From: Acidobacteriota bacterium
GTDB lineage: Bacteria > Acidobacteriota > Terriglobia > Acidiferrales > UBA7541
DNA length: 12,326 nt
Direction: 5' to 3'
NCBI GenBank assembly: GCA_003131985.1
Contig: PKWH01000180.1
Location: 2,607-14,932 of the forward strand
Shown: one piece after another, positions 6,311-12,326 of the stretch
Numbering within the stretch: position 1 is the first letter of the stretch
Layout: each line of letters starts with the position of its first letter
Translations under genes and position numbers: made by a program
Notes under the pieces: model-generated
Databases searched by the model: none
What the model saw: only the letters and a program-made list of their open reading frames with translations
What the model was told of the DNA's origin: nothing

Positions 6311-6850
6311 GTGCAGGAAACTCTCAGCAAGCAGCTCGCAGATATCGTTCTCCCCGATGGCGACGGCCGGGAAATCCGTCTCGGTTCGTTGTGGGAGAAG
6401 AAGCCGGTCGTGATCGTTTTTCTACGGCACTATGGCTGAATTTTTTGCCGCGAGCACGTCGCGCAGTTGCGCGAACACGAGCAAGCCCTTTTGGATAAGG
6501 GTGCGTCGCTTGCCGCTGTGGGCCTTGGCGACCGAAACTACGCACGCATTTTCCGCGAAGAAACGGGAATAGCGTTTCCCCTGTTGATCGACGAACGGCG
6601 GCAGGCTTACGCTGTCGCCAACCTGCGTTCCGCTAATCTGTTGCACCTGGCCCGACGCGACAATTTCGAGAGCCGCAATCGCGCGAAAGCGGCCGGGCAT
6701 CATCAGCACAAACTTGGCCAGAATCCCTTTCAGCTCGGCGGCAGCTTCATCTTCGCGCCGGGGAACATCGACCGCTTCGCCCACGTGAGCAAAACCTTCG
6801 GCGACAATGCAACACCCGCTAGGCTTCTTGCCGCTCTCAGTAAAGGCTGA
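6311..6850 (+). CDS. Peroxiredoxin-like (AhpC/TSA_2, SelL-related) selenoprotein with in-frame UGA as Sec43
   Basis: Read through the UGA at 6437-6439, this is a 179-residue thioredoxin-fold protein of the AhpC/TSA_2 family. Order: DIVLPDGDGREIRLGSLWEK, the core strand VVIVFLRHYG, then Sec43-I-F-Cys46-REHVAQL, GLGDRNYARIF, FPLLIDERRQAYAVANL, and a C-terminal GGSFIFAPG...FAHVSKTFGDN...LLAAL that matches the family end. The UGA stands exactly where homologues carry the first Cys of GCxFCR, and the frame is intact before and after it, arguing for selenocysteine rather than decay. A suitable hairpin follows (6459-6474). Such UxxC proteins are expected to act as selenol-based thiol:disulfide reductases or peroxidases in the cytosol; no signal peptide is seen. 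The GTG at 6311 is the only start after an in-frame TGA at 6302; it has no clear ribosome site. The terminal stop is also UGA. A pseudogene with one nonsense change is the alternative. Confidence 0.85.
6437..6474 (+). promoter_or_regulatory. Recoding signal: UGA codon plus candidate bacterial SECIS hairpin
   Basis: The stem TCGCGC/GCGCGA (6459-6464 with 6469-6474) is six perfect, mostly G-C pairs closed by the tetraloop AGTT. The loop starts 25 bases after the UGA and has G as its second base. These values fall inside the published bSECIS model (apical loop 16-37 bases from UGA, stem of four or more pairs, G among the first two loop bases). The element lies within the coding region, as in other bacteria, and would bind SelB. 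A competing hairpin CGCGA/TCGCG (6449-6463) shares bases with it. Confidence 0.7.
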
Positions 6851-6873
6851 GCAGACTTAGCCTGCAGAGCAAA

Positions 6874-6908
6874 AAAAGCGCCGAAGAGGTTCGCTCTCCG
6901 GCGCTTTT
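6874..6908. terminator. Bidirectional rho-independent terminator between convergent genes
   Basis: AAAAGCGCCG pairs with CGGCGCTTTT (ten pairs), then after one mismatch AGAG pairs with CTCT, closed by the loop GTTCG. A run of seven A on the left gives a seven-U tail for minus-strand transcripts of the OmpA-type gene, and TTTT on the right serves the plus-strand selenoprotein transcript. It lies 23 bases after the selenoprotein stop and 25 bases beyond the OmpA-type stop. Confidence 0.88.
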
Positions 6909-6933
6909 CGTTATGCGAGCTTTAAAAAAATTA

Positions 6934-8649
6934 CTATTGAGCTGCTTCGACCTTCTTGAGCTGCGGCTTGGGCATCTGCCAGATGATTCCGGAGTCGTCG
7001 GCATTGTTCGGATAGAATTGCGCCGACTTGTTTCCGGAAGGCAACAGGACGATGTCCGCACGGCGGTTGTAGGCGAGCCAGCTGCCCTCTTTGTTCCGTT
7101 CGCGCGCCTTGGGGGCCTTGTTCGGATTGGTGTCTTCCAGGGTTTTCACTTCCGACTTTTCCAACTGGCGGTCTTTTCCGTATGCGGCCGTTTGGATTTT
7201 GTCGGCGGAGATGCCCTGATCGACCAAATACTGTTTGATGCGCTCGACACGACGCTCGCTCAAATCCTGGTTATGCGGTTTTGAGCCGCGGATGTCCGCG
7301 TGAGATTCGATAGAGAGCTTCGCATCGCCGTCGTATTCGAGATATTTCTTGAACCCGTCGGCCAGCGTGGCGAGTTCCGTTTGTTGGCTCTTTACGAGGC
7401 CAACTTGCGGATGACCCTTATCCGGATAGTCCGTGGGGTAGAAGATGCTCTGCAGGACGACGGCTGGGATCGGCTCGATAGAGCCGGTCACGTGAACGGA
7501 AGCGGTTGTCGTCAAAGTTCCGCCGCAGACGTTTGTCGCCGTCAGACTGTAGTTCCTGTTCTCGTCCACGGAGCCGATGTCGGTCTTGGTCGGGTCCGCC
7601 TTGATTGCCTGGCTGCCGTTGAGATCGACTTTGCCGATCGGATCGATGTTGGCGGAGTCAGCGTTCGAGGTGGTCCAGGTCAGCGTACCATTGTCATCGG
7701 TGATGACTTTGTCGCCGATCTTGCGATAGTGCAGTTCCGTGGGATTTGACGTGAGGCTAGCCACCACGGTGGTGTTAACGTTAACAGCTTCGGTGCCCGT
7801 TACTGTCCCGCCGGGTCCCGCCGCAGTCAGTGTGTACGTTGTCGTTGCGCGCGGTGAAACAGACTTGCTTCCGCTTGCGTCGACGGCGCCGACTCCATTA
7901 TCGATGGTCACATCGACAGCATCAGTGGTCTGCCAGGCAATGTCCGTATTCTGGCTACAGTTGATATTTGCCGTAGCATTTGTGATCACAGCTCTTACCG
8001 GCGCGACGACTACCGTTGCGCTAGCGATGCCCGCATAGAATCGGGGCAGCGGCGCCTTCTTTTGCAGTTCAGCCTGACGGTGAGACCAGTCTGTGGTGAC
8101 TTGCGTGTTCTTGCCGACGTTAATCGAGACTTTCTTCCCGGCTTCGACTTTCACGTCGCCGGACCATAGGTCTTTGCCGCCGCGCGTAATCGTTAGATGA
8201 TGCGTTCCGGGAGGGAGGAGCAATTCCTGTTTCCAGACCCAGAAGTCATTATTGAATTCGTCCACATGCCCCACAAAATAGCCGGGAGTTTTTCCGTTCG
8301 ATAGAACGGCAGCGCGTGCGTCTGTCCCCGAGATATAGACTCGGCCCCACGGACCGGCAACTTTGTCGCCGTAGGCTTCCAGCGTCACAGCGAGATCGGT
8401 GGATTTTCCCGCCACGATGGTCACGTCCTGCGTGGAAATTTTATAGCCGTAATTAACCACCACTACTGTGTGTTTTCCGGCGCTCAGCTTGATACCGCGG
8501 CTTCCTTCGCGAATGCCGTTGCCATCCACGAACACGTAAGCCTGGGACGGTGTCACCTTGATCTTCAGCTTCCCTTCTTGTGCGAAGCCGGCGCTCGCGC
8601 AAAGCGCGATAGCCACCGCGAGGGTGAAGATATGTCCAATTCGTCGCAT
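6934..8649 (-). CDS. Envelope protein with PEGA, Ig-like and C-terminal OmpA domains
   Basis: A 571-residue exported protein. The first 24 residues are a signal peptide (MRRIGHIFTLAVAIALCASAGFA, cleavage before or after Gln). Residues about 26-95 form a PEGA-like beta domain (LKIKVTPSQAYVFVDGNGI), with a second one over roughly 105-185. Two Ig-like repeats rich in Thr and Val follow (about 210-395, with TWTTSNADSANIDPIG and YSLTATNVCGGTL). An OmpA/MotB peptidoglycan-binding domain occupies about 415-535; its diaminopimelate-binding Asp452 (SHADIRG) and Arg467 (LSERRVE) are present. The likely role is a periplasmic or outer-membrane-linked scaffold holding the envelope to the wall. ATG 8649 is chosen since TAGGAGA lies seven bases upstream and the signal peptide begins there; a longer frame to 8739 exists. 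No beta-barrel precedes the OmpA domain. Confidence 0.92.
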   Translation of the reverse strand: MRRIGHIFTLAVAIALCASAGFAQEGKLKIKVTPSQAYVFVDGNGIREGSRGIKLSAGKHTVVVVNYGYKISTQDVTIVAGKSTDLAVTLEAYGDKVAGPWGRVYISGTDARAAVLSNGKTPGYFVGHVDEFNNDFWVWKQELLLPPGTHHLTITRGGKDLWSGDVKVEAGKKVSINVGKNTQVTTDWSHRQAELQKKAPLPRFYAGIASATVVVAPVRAVITNATANINCSQNTDIAWQTTDAVDVTIDNGVGAVDASGSKSVSPRATTTYTLTAAGPGGTVTGTEAVNVNTTVVASLTSNPTELHYRKIGDKVITDDNGTLTWTTSNADSANIDPIGKVDLNGSQAIKADPTKTDIGSVDENRNYSLTATNVCGGTLTTTASVHVTGSIEPIPAVVLQSIFYPTDYPDKGHPQVGLVKSQQTELATLADGFKKYLEYDGDAKLSIESHADIRGSKPHNQDLSERRVERIKQYLVDQGISADKIQTAAYGKDRQLEKSEVKTLEDTNPNKAPKARERNKEGSWLAYNRRADIVLLPSGNKSAQFYPNNADDSGIIWQMPKPQLKKVEAAQ

Positions 8650-8742
8650 CTCAATGTCTCCTAACGATTTTGTTATAGGCGAGATTAATTGTTGCGCTTC
8701 CGCGCCCGTTCGGTAAAGCGCTGGCTGGGACTGCACCAAGAA

Positions 8743-8769
8743 GGTATATTCCTATCCGCCATCTGTCAA
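8743..8769 (-). promoter_or_regulatory. Candidate promoter of the PEGA/OmpA gene
   Basis: On the minus strand TTGACA (8764-8769) is a consensus -35. TATACC (8743-8748) follows after 15 bases, slightly short; TACCTT with a 17-base spacer is an alternative -10. Transcription would start near 8735, leaving a leader of about 85 bases before the ATG at 8649. Confidence 0.5.
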
Positions 8770-9035
8770 TGAATTTGAAAGAAAAAGCGAACGCCGTTGT
8801 TACGAGAGTTGATTGGGCGTGTATCAAGTATTCAACACCCTATAGTCCGTCCCAGCACCGATGCGTGCAAAGCCTTCGCAGTTCGGCCGGGCAAAGTTCG
8901 GGCACAAACTTCTGTGACAGTCAAACTGGTGCATGTTCCGTTATGAAACGTTCTGGAAGATTTCGCGAACCGGTAAGCGGCGGCGCAGAGCTGAGTTTTG
9001 CCGGAGGCCGCTCGCATTAGCTGGCCGCACGATTC
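8770..9035. other. Intergenic stretch without a supported gene
   Basis: Upstream of the Fe-S scaffold gene and of the divergent OmpA-type gene. Open frames here show no family resemblance and lack ribosome sites. No RNA gene, riboswitch or repeat was recognised. A GGAGG at 9003-9007 is 28 bases before the scaffold ATG, too far to serve it. Confidence 0.5.
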
Positions 9036-9392
9036 ATGTTCAACGAAACGATCCTCGAACATTTCCGGAATCCGCGCAATGCCGGCGAGATCGCGGACGC
9101 TACTGCCGTCGTCGAGGTCGTAAACCCGGTTTGCGGCGACGTACTGCGTTTGTCGGTGCGCGTGGAAGCGGGACGTGTGGCGGAGGCGCGATTCAAAACT
9201 CAGGGATGCGTTGCGGCCATTGCTGCAAGCTCGGTTCTCACGGATCTGCTGGCGGAAAAATCTCCGGACGAGTTTCGTTCGATCACGCCGCAAGAAATTT
9301 CCGAGGCGCTGGGAACGCTACCGCCAGCCACATTTCACGCCGCGCAACTTTGCGGAGACGCGCTCACCGCTCTTTCTCTGAAGCTGGTTTGA
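9036..9392 (+). CDS. IscU/NifU-type iron-sulfur cluster assembly scaffold
   Basis: A 118-residue protein with the IscU/NifU N-terminal fold, on which Fe-S clusters are assembled before transfer to apoproteins. It begins FNETILEHFRNPRNAG, then has the three ligand cysteines Cys33 (NPVCGD, with Asp35), Cys58 (KTQGCVAAIAAS) and Cys106 (AQLCGDAL). The residue before Cys106 is Leu rather than the His of classical IscU LHC, as in SufU-like and other atypical scaffolds. No zinc-ligand insertion of SufU is seen. It stands alone, without iscS, hscA or sufB nearby, and converges on the mocA-like gene with an 18-base gap. Molybdenum hydroxylases need [2Fe-2S] clusters, so a link with the opposite genes is possible but unproven. 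No ribosome site is clear; the ATG at 9036 is the first after an in-frame TAG. Confidence 0.9.
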   Translation: MFNETILEHFRNPRNAGEIADATAVVEVVNPVCGDVLRLSVRVEAGRVAEARFKTQGCVAAIAASSVLTDLLAEKSPDEFRSITPQEISEALGTLPPATFHAAQLCGDALTALSLKLV

Positions 9393-9410
9393 GACTCGCT
9401 CGCGACATTT

Positions 9411-9995
9411 TTACCCGCCGAGGGCCTTCTTCAGAGTTTCCGGATCGTTCAAATTGAGTACGACGCCCTCTTCGCCGGTCTCAACCTCCGCCACGTCCTG
9501 CGCGTGGGCCCAAACCACTTCGCGGGCTCCGACCAGTGGCGAGGCGGCGAGCAATTCTTTGTAAAGCGAAGCGCGAAAGATTACGGGGTGCCCGCGCTTT
9601 CGCCCGTAGGTAGGCAGGACGATTTGTTTTTCGGCGGAATCAAATTCCTGAATGAGCTGGGCGACGAGAAAATTGGATATCAATGGATGGTCCACGGGAC
9701 AGACAATTAATCCCTCCGTTGCGCCCGCTGGAAGACTGCGCACCGCAGCCTGGATGGAAGAAAGCTGGCCCTGCTGCCAATCCGGATTTTCGAGAATCCA
9801 CGCGGGGTCGAAGGGAAGCTGATTGCGAATTTCCTCCGCTTGGGCTCCCAGAACGACTCGCGTGAGACCGACGCGTTCGTGGCGTGTGGCGGAAACGAGA
9901 TGCTCGGCAAAAGTTTTTCCGCGATAGGTAAGCAGCGCTTTCGGCAGGCCCATTCGGCGTGATTCACCGGCGGCCAGGATGGCGACGGCGAGCAT
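9411..9995 (-). CDS. MobA-like NTP transferase, MocA-type molybdenum cofactor cytidylyltransferase
   Basis: A 194-residue nucleotidyltransferase of the GT-A/MobA fold. The signature LAAGESRRMGLPK (residues 7-19) binds the nucleotide and pyrophosphate; NPDWQQGQLSSIQ (70-82) and the metal-binding CPVDHPLI with Asp102 follow, then KRGHPVIF. In MocA this fold attaches CMP to molybdopterin, making MCD for xanthine dehydrogenase-type enzymes. The neighbouring xdhC supports MocA over the GTP-using MobA. Its ATG lies six bases after the xdhC stop, with no strong ribosome site, so translational coupling is likely. MocA-type proteins of selenium-dependent molybdenum hydroxylase clusters look alike and cannot be told apart here. 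Confidence 0.88.
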   Translation of the reverse strand: MLAVAILAAGESRRMGLPKALLTYRGKTFAEHLVSATRHERVGLTRVVLGAQAEEIRNQLPFDPAWILENPDWQQGQLSSIQAAVRSLPAGATEGLIVCPVDHPLISNFLVAQLIQEFDSAEKQIVLPTYGRKRGHPVIFRASLYKELLAASPLVGAREVVWAHAQDVAEVETGEEGVVLNLNDPETLKKALGG

Positions 9996-10001
9996 GCTGA
10001 C

Positions 10002-10841
10002 TCAATCCGGCTGCAGGGTAGCGACTTTGGAAAGCTTTACAGATTTGTGAGCGAGGTTGCCGGCGTTGCGCCGGACGGCGATTAGTTCGGCGGTGATGCT
10101 GACTGCAATTTCCTCAGGAGTGAGGGCGCCGATATCCAGGCCAACCGGCGCGTGAACGCGCTCAAATTTTTCCGGCGATACACCGGCCGTTTCCAGCGCT
10201 TTATAAACCGAGGTAACTTTGCGGCGGCTGCCGATCATTCCGATATAGCGAGGAGAAAAGCCGCGCGATTCGGTTTCCACGGCCCAGGACAAAACGCGCA
10301 TATCGTCTTTATGTCCGCGGGTGACGATGACAATGTAGGTGGCAGAGTTAGGCCGGATCTTTTCAAAGGCTTCTTCGTACGAAGCGTAGATTTCCGAGGA
10401 CATGGGGAAGCGTTCTGCGTTCGCGAATGTGTCGCGATCGTCCGCAATCCCGATCGAAAATCCGGCTTGATTCGCAGTGCGCGCCAAAGCCGCGGAAATG
10501 TGGCCGCCGCCAAAAATATAAAGCATGGGCTGGGGCAGAATGGGTTCCACGAAAATCTCCAGAGTGCCGCCGCATATCAGACCGGAATCGTAACCGGCTT
10601 CGTGGTTCAGGTTGAACGTCATCTTGCGGGGCAGCTCGCTTTGAATTACTTCTTTGGCCGCGGCCCACACTTCCGCTTCGACGCAACCGCCGCCCACGGT
10701 TCCCAGGATTGAGCCATCGTCGCGAACCAGCATGCGCGAAGCTTCATAGCTCGGAATCGAGCCGTTGGTATGCACGATGGTCGCGAGTGCGGCGCGGTGG
10801 CCGGCCTTCCTGATGCTGACAATTTCTTCGAAAACGTCCAT
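10002..10841 (-). CDS. XdhC/CoxI-family molybdenum cofactor insertion protein
   Basis: A 279-residue protein that, in the family, binds molybdenum cofactor, helps its sulfuration and hands it to xanthine dehydrogenase-like enzymes. The N-terminal XdhC domain shows GSIPS at 27-31 and GTVGGGCVEAEVW at about 47-59, including the conserved Cys53, then SGLICGGTLEIFVEP. A Rossmann-type XdhC_C domain follows, beginning LYIFGGGHISAALA near residue 106, with VTRGHKDD, YIGMIGSRRK and PVGLDIGALTPEEIAVSI. The ATG at 10841 has GAGA seven bases upstream; an in-frame TTG at 10865 would add eight residues. It forms a tight pair with the mocA-like gene. No molybdenum hydroxylase gene is in the window, so the client enzyme must be elsewhere. 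Confidence 0.93.
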   Translation of the reverse strand: MDVFEEIVSIRKAGHRAALATIVHTNGSIPSYEASRMLVRDDGSILGTVGGGCVEAEVWAAAKEVIQSELPRKMTFNLNHEAGYDSGLICGGTLEIFVEPILPQPMLYIFGGGHISAALARTANQAGFSIGIADDRDTFANAERFPMSSEIYASYEEAFEKIRPNSATYIVIVTRGHKDDMRVLSWAVETESRGFSPRYIGMIGSRRKVTSVYKALETAGVSPEKFERVHAPVGLDIGALTPEEIAVSITAELIAVRRNAGNLAHKSVKLSKVATLQPD

Positions 10842-10987
10842 CAAGTTTCTCACTTTATCGTACAAAGAAACGCTAGCACATTGTGGGCCGGTTGTCGTGG
10901 ATTTGCTGCCTGATCTTTTGAAGTTTTTTGTACGCAGGAAGCGCCAGGAATGGGATAGCCGTGTTCCGGGTAAAATACCTGACGCGT

Positions 10988-11713
10988 TTAGAGTTCAGCC
11001 CCGACGGACTTCCGCGCAGGGTAGAGGTCTTTTGACGATCGGGAAAAGCGCGAGTCAAACGGCGCTCCAATGGTTTTGACGTAAGTCCAATTCACCCCGC
11101 GAAAATGGATGAGGATTACCGTCATCACTTTAGGATTGCGATTGTGTTTCGCGAGATTCAGGGACTGAGTGTTCACAGCGCTGATGGCTGAAACTGCTCG
11201 TGTCAAACCGCGATCGCGGGCGTATTCGGTCAAGGCGCGATTCATGGCGCTGTGAATTCCATGACCGCGCCACTGCGGGACAACGAAGGAATCATACCGG
11301 AGGACCTCGTTCTCAAGGAGAATCCAATTTACGCCGGATACGAGCTCGGCGCCGTTGGCGAAGGCCATCCACATGAATCCTGCAGCCTGGCGCTGCACAT
11401 ATGCGACGGCCGCGGCGTCGCCCCGGCCAAACTGAAACTTGACGTCTGCCAAAGGGATGTTTCCCATGGAGGAAATCTGCGCAGCGATGTCTTCGAGATT
11501 TTCCTTTCCGACGTAAATCCTGATGTCGACTTTTTCTTTCGCGTACGGCTCCGGTAAAGGCTGTTGAAGCTCGGTCTGAAAAATATGCCAGGCATGCCAA
11601 TACATGAATGGACGTAGGATTTCACGCAGAACGAGCAATGAGGAAAAAAACAAGCCTCGGTAGCGCAATGCCTCACCGATGGATTGCCGGCGCATCGAAA
11701 GCCCATTGGACAT
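10988..11713 (-). CDS. GNAT-family N-acetyltransferase
   Basis: A protein of about 241 residues. The C-terminal half carries a GNAT fold: WMAFANGAELVSG and the strand NEVLRYDSFVVP, followed by the acetyl-CoA pyrophosphate-binding loop QWRGHG at residues 147-152 and the helix IHSAMNRALTEYARDRG, then a C-terminal AVNTQSLNLAKHNRN. The N-terminal third is basic with a hydrophobic segment (LFFSSLLVLREIL) of unclear role, so peripheral membrane contact is possible. The substrate is unknown. Start: ATG 11713 is preferred; a GTG at 11761 in the same frame would add 16 residues but has no ribosome site. It precedes xdhC in the same direction across a 146-base gap, too wide to assume an operon. Confidence 0.82.
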   Translation of the reverse strand: MSNGLSMRRQSIGEALRYRGLFFSSLLVLREILRPFMYWHAWHIFQTELQQPLPEPYAKEKVDIRIYVGKENLEDIAAQISSMGNIPLADVKFQFGRGDAAAVAYVQRQAAGFMWMAFANGAELVSGVNWILLENEVLRYDSFVVPQWRGHGIHSAMNRALTEYARDRGLTRAVSAISAVNTQSLNLAKHNRNPKVMTVILIHFRGVNWTYVKTIGAPFDSRFSRSSKDLYPARKSVGAEL

Positions 11714-11868
11714 GGTTTCGCCTGAGGAAGCGTTCGGTTGCAACTGGGTCTTGAGCGGCACAATACGCTAGCGGCGCATTTGCGTCAAGCATTTGTGATG
11801 GCGAATGTGGACATGGCTGCGGCTGAGTGTTAGCTTCGTTTTGAATGGCCACACCACGAGAGGAATTC

Positions 11869-12326
11869 ATGAAAGCGATCGTTTATTCGCAGCATGGCGG
11901 ACCCGAAGTCTTGCAGTACACGGAAACGACGAAGCCGCAAATTGATGCGTTCGAAGTTCTGGTTCGAGTGCGAGCTTGCGCGCTGAATCACCTCGATCTT
12001 TTTATTCGGCGCGGGCTGCCAGGGATTAAAATTCCGCTTCCTCATATTCCCGGGAGCGACATTGCCGGTGAGGTGGCGGAGGTTGGAGCGAAAGTCACGG
12101 GCATAAAAGTGGGGGAACGCGTCATGCTGCAGCCGGGGATTTCCTGCGGGCAGTGCCCGCAATGCCTGGCGGGAAACGACAATTACTGCCGCCAGTACAC
12201 GCTACATGGGCAGATGGTGGATGGCGGGTGCGCGGAGTACGTGAAATCTCCCGCCGAGAACGTGGTGCCGATCCCGGAGAATATGTCGTTCGAGGAAGCG
12301 GCGGCGTTTCCGCTGGTGTCGCTGAC
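11869..12326 (+). CDS. Zinc-binding medium-chain alcohol dehydrogenase / quinone oxidoreductase (N-terminal part, runs off window)
   Basis: The first 152 residues of an MDR-superfamily protein, normally about 340 residues. They cover most of the GroES-like catalytic domain: MKAIVYSQHGGPEVLQY, ACALNHLDLFIRRG, PHIPGSDIAGEV, VGERVMLQPG. The structural zinc loop is complete with Cys93, Cys96, Cys99 and Cys107. The catalytic zinc ligands are not: Asn40 stands in place of the usual Cys, and GSD replaces GHE at 62-64. This suggests an NAD(P)H-dependent quinone or enoyl reductase-type reaction rather than zinc-dependent alcohol oxidation. GAGAGG lies six bases before the ATG at 11869. The Rossmann domain lies beyond the window. 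It is divergent from the GNAT gene. Confidence 0.9.
   Translation, partial: MKAIVYSQHGGPEVLQYTETTKPQIDAFEVLVRVRACALNHLDLFIRRGLPGIKIPLPHIPGSDIAGEVAEVGAKVTGIKVGERVMLQPGISCGQCPQCLAGNDNYCRQYTLHGQMVDGGCAEYVKSPAENVVPIPENMSFEEAAAFPLVSL

Noticed and set aside
6467..6850. A stand-alone 127-residue gene starting inside the peroxiredoxin-like frame
   Set aside because: It begins in the middle of the thioredoxin fold, in the loop of the SECIS-like hairpin, with no ribosome site. The upstream frame encodes the missing N-terminus, so it is the tail of the selenoprotein.
6311..6850. Pseudogene with a single nonsense mutation
   Set aside because: The stop is UGA, lies exactly at the redox Cys, is followed by a suitable hairpin, and no other lesion exists. 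It cannot be fully excluded without knowing whether the genome has Sec machinery.
8769..9020. 83-residue plus-strand frame before the scaffold gene
   Set aside because: No ribosome site, no domain resemblance, and it begins inside the OmpA-type promoter.
8832..9293. 153-residue minus-strand frame over the Fe-S scaffold gene
   Set aside because: Antisense to a clear IscU-type gene and without family resemblance.
10152..10712. 186-residue plus-strand frame opposite xdhC
   Set aside because: Antisense shadow of the XdhC coding sequence, which carries all the family motifs.
10839..10871. GTTTCT / AGAAAC inverted repeat before the xdhC start
   Set aside because: Only six bases per arm with a 15-base gap, and the inner repeat is off-centre; it could be chance.

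Overview
The window most resembles chromosomal DNA of an Acidobacteriota member (Terriglobia-like). This is inferred from gene families, not from a marker gene. The pointers are a secreted carboxypeptidase-regulatory-domain protein with the C-terminal domain common in that phylum, PEGA plus OmpA envelope proteins, a PadR gene fused end-to-start with a membrane partner, a homodimeric-type AceE, and moderately high GC content. No rRNA, tRNA, CRISPR array, insertion sequence or phage gene was seen.

Layout. Positions 1-2807 hold a minus-strand run: a signal-less BtuF-like corrinoid-binding protein, a MutT-type Nudix hydrolase and the N-terminal half of the pyruvate dehydrogenase E1 subunit AceE, which leaves the window at base 1. 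Positions 2808-3111 contain at most one small doubtful ORF. Positions 3112-4214 are a minus-strand pair, a PadR repressor and a membrane protein with a HAAS-like N-terminus, joined by a GTGA overlap. Divergent from them at 4408 is a small four-helix membrane protein. Each side of this 193-base divergent region has its own inverted repeat lying on a promoter.

Positions 5106-6850 hold two plus-strand genes: the secreted regulatory-domain protein and, 41 bases downstream, a peroxiredoxin-like protein of the AhpC/TSA_2 type. The second gene is the main discovery of the window. Its reading frame is interrupted by a single UGA (6437-6439) exactly where the family has the first Cys of its CxxC redox motif. 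The frame is intact on both sides, and a hairpin 25 bases downstream of the UGA fits the bacterial SECIS model. I read it as a selenoprotein (Sec43-Ile-Phe-Cys46) that ordinary gene calling would truncate to its C-terminal two thirds or discard. A bidirectional terminator separates it from a convergent PEGA/Ig-like/OmpA cell-wall-anchored lipid-envelope protein.

Positions 9036-11713 carry a plus-strand IscU/NifU-type Fe-S scaffold gene facing a minus-strand series of a GNAT acetyltransferase, an XdhC-type and a MocA-type molybdenum cofactor maturation protein. The last two are nearly fused (6-base gap) and probably work together on a molybdenum hydroxylase encoded elsewhere. The window ends inside a plus-strand medium-chain alcohol dehydrogenase/quinone reductase gene that keeps the structural zinc loop but has lost the catalytic zinc ligands.
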